Of a stretch of DNA of 14,603 nt, positions 14,545 to 14,603 are shown one piece after another (the first letter of the stretch is position 1; the number at the start of each line of letters is the position of its first letter). Source of the stretch: Dunaliella salina. Its lineage: Eukaryota; Chlorophyta; Chlorophyceae; Chlamydomonadales; Dunaliellaceae. Made by a program: the position numbers and the translations under genes. Where the stretch lies: assembly GCA_002284615.2 (NCBI GenBank), contig MU070635.1:13028-27630 (forward strand), in the 5' to 3' direction. A model generated the notes under the pieces. It was not told the DNA's origin and made no database searches. It was given only the letters and a program-made list of their open reading frames with translations.

Positions 14545-14603
<59 letters not shown>
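14545..14603 (+). repeat. (TG)n microsatellite
   Basis: An uninterrupted TG dinucleotide repeat of at least 29 units runs to the end of the window, so its full length is unknown. Such tracts can adopt Z-DNA and vary in length between individuals. Confidence 0.97.

Overview
The window looks like a transposon-rich intergenic stretch of a eukaryotic nuclear genome, most plausibly a green alga. Reasons: a Ty3/gypsy-type Gag-Pol with a CX2CX4HX4C knuckle, a non-LTR element combining RNase H with a CX2CX7HX4C finger and a PD-(D/E)xK endonuclease (known from algal LINEs such as Dualen/RandI), several satellite arrays, a long TG microsatellite, and no intact gene or bacterial-style operon. The organism assignment is inference.

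Left part (1-5027, minus-strand content). An 84-bp higher-order satellite built on the palindrome AGCGCT (1-360) abuts a decayed Ty3/gypsy element read right to left. Order in the direction of reading: leader with strong secondary structure (4751-5027), Gag N-terminus (4750-4208), a (CCTTTT)n tract read as Lys-Gly repeats (4207-4142), Gag core (about 4140-3433), nucleocapsid knuckle (3432-3170), Gag tail ending at 2985, then in another frame protease (2990-2245), reverse transcriptase in two pieces with a deletion between them (2251-2045 and 2058-1267), RNase H (1266-709) and a proline-rich tail (712-410). I see no integrase. Several in-frame stops, at least four frameshifts and a protease DTG-to-DTR change show the copy is dead.

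Middle (5028-6794, plus strand). The 3' part of a 5'-truncated LINE: RNase H, a zinc finger and a restriction-like endonuclease in one 589-codon frame interrupted by just three TAG codons. It lies head to head with the gypsy element across the structured leader.

Middle right (6968-9120). Two 133-bp direct repeats, each carrying hairpins, flank a Gag-like zinc-knuckle fragment and a roughly 58-bp satellite with a 175-bp super-period. A further hairpin-bearing repeat follows the array.

Right part (9121-14603). I recognise no gene here. It holds hairpins, G-rich tracts (one containing an undetermined base), a family of three diverged repeats, one unrecognised 69-codon open frame, and a TG microsatellite running off the end. 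The elements are remnants and no host pathway can be assigned.
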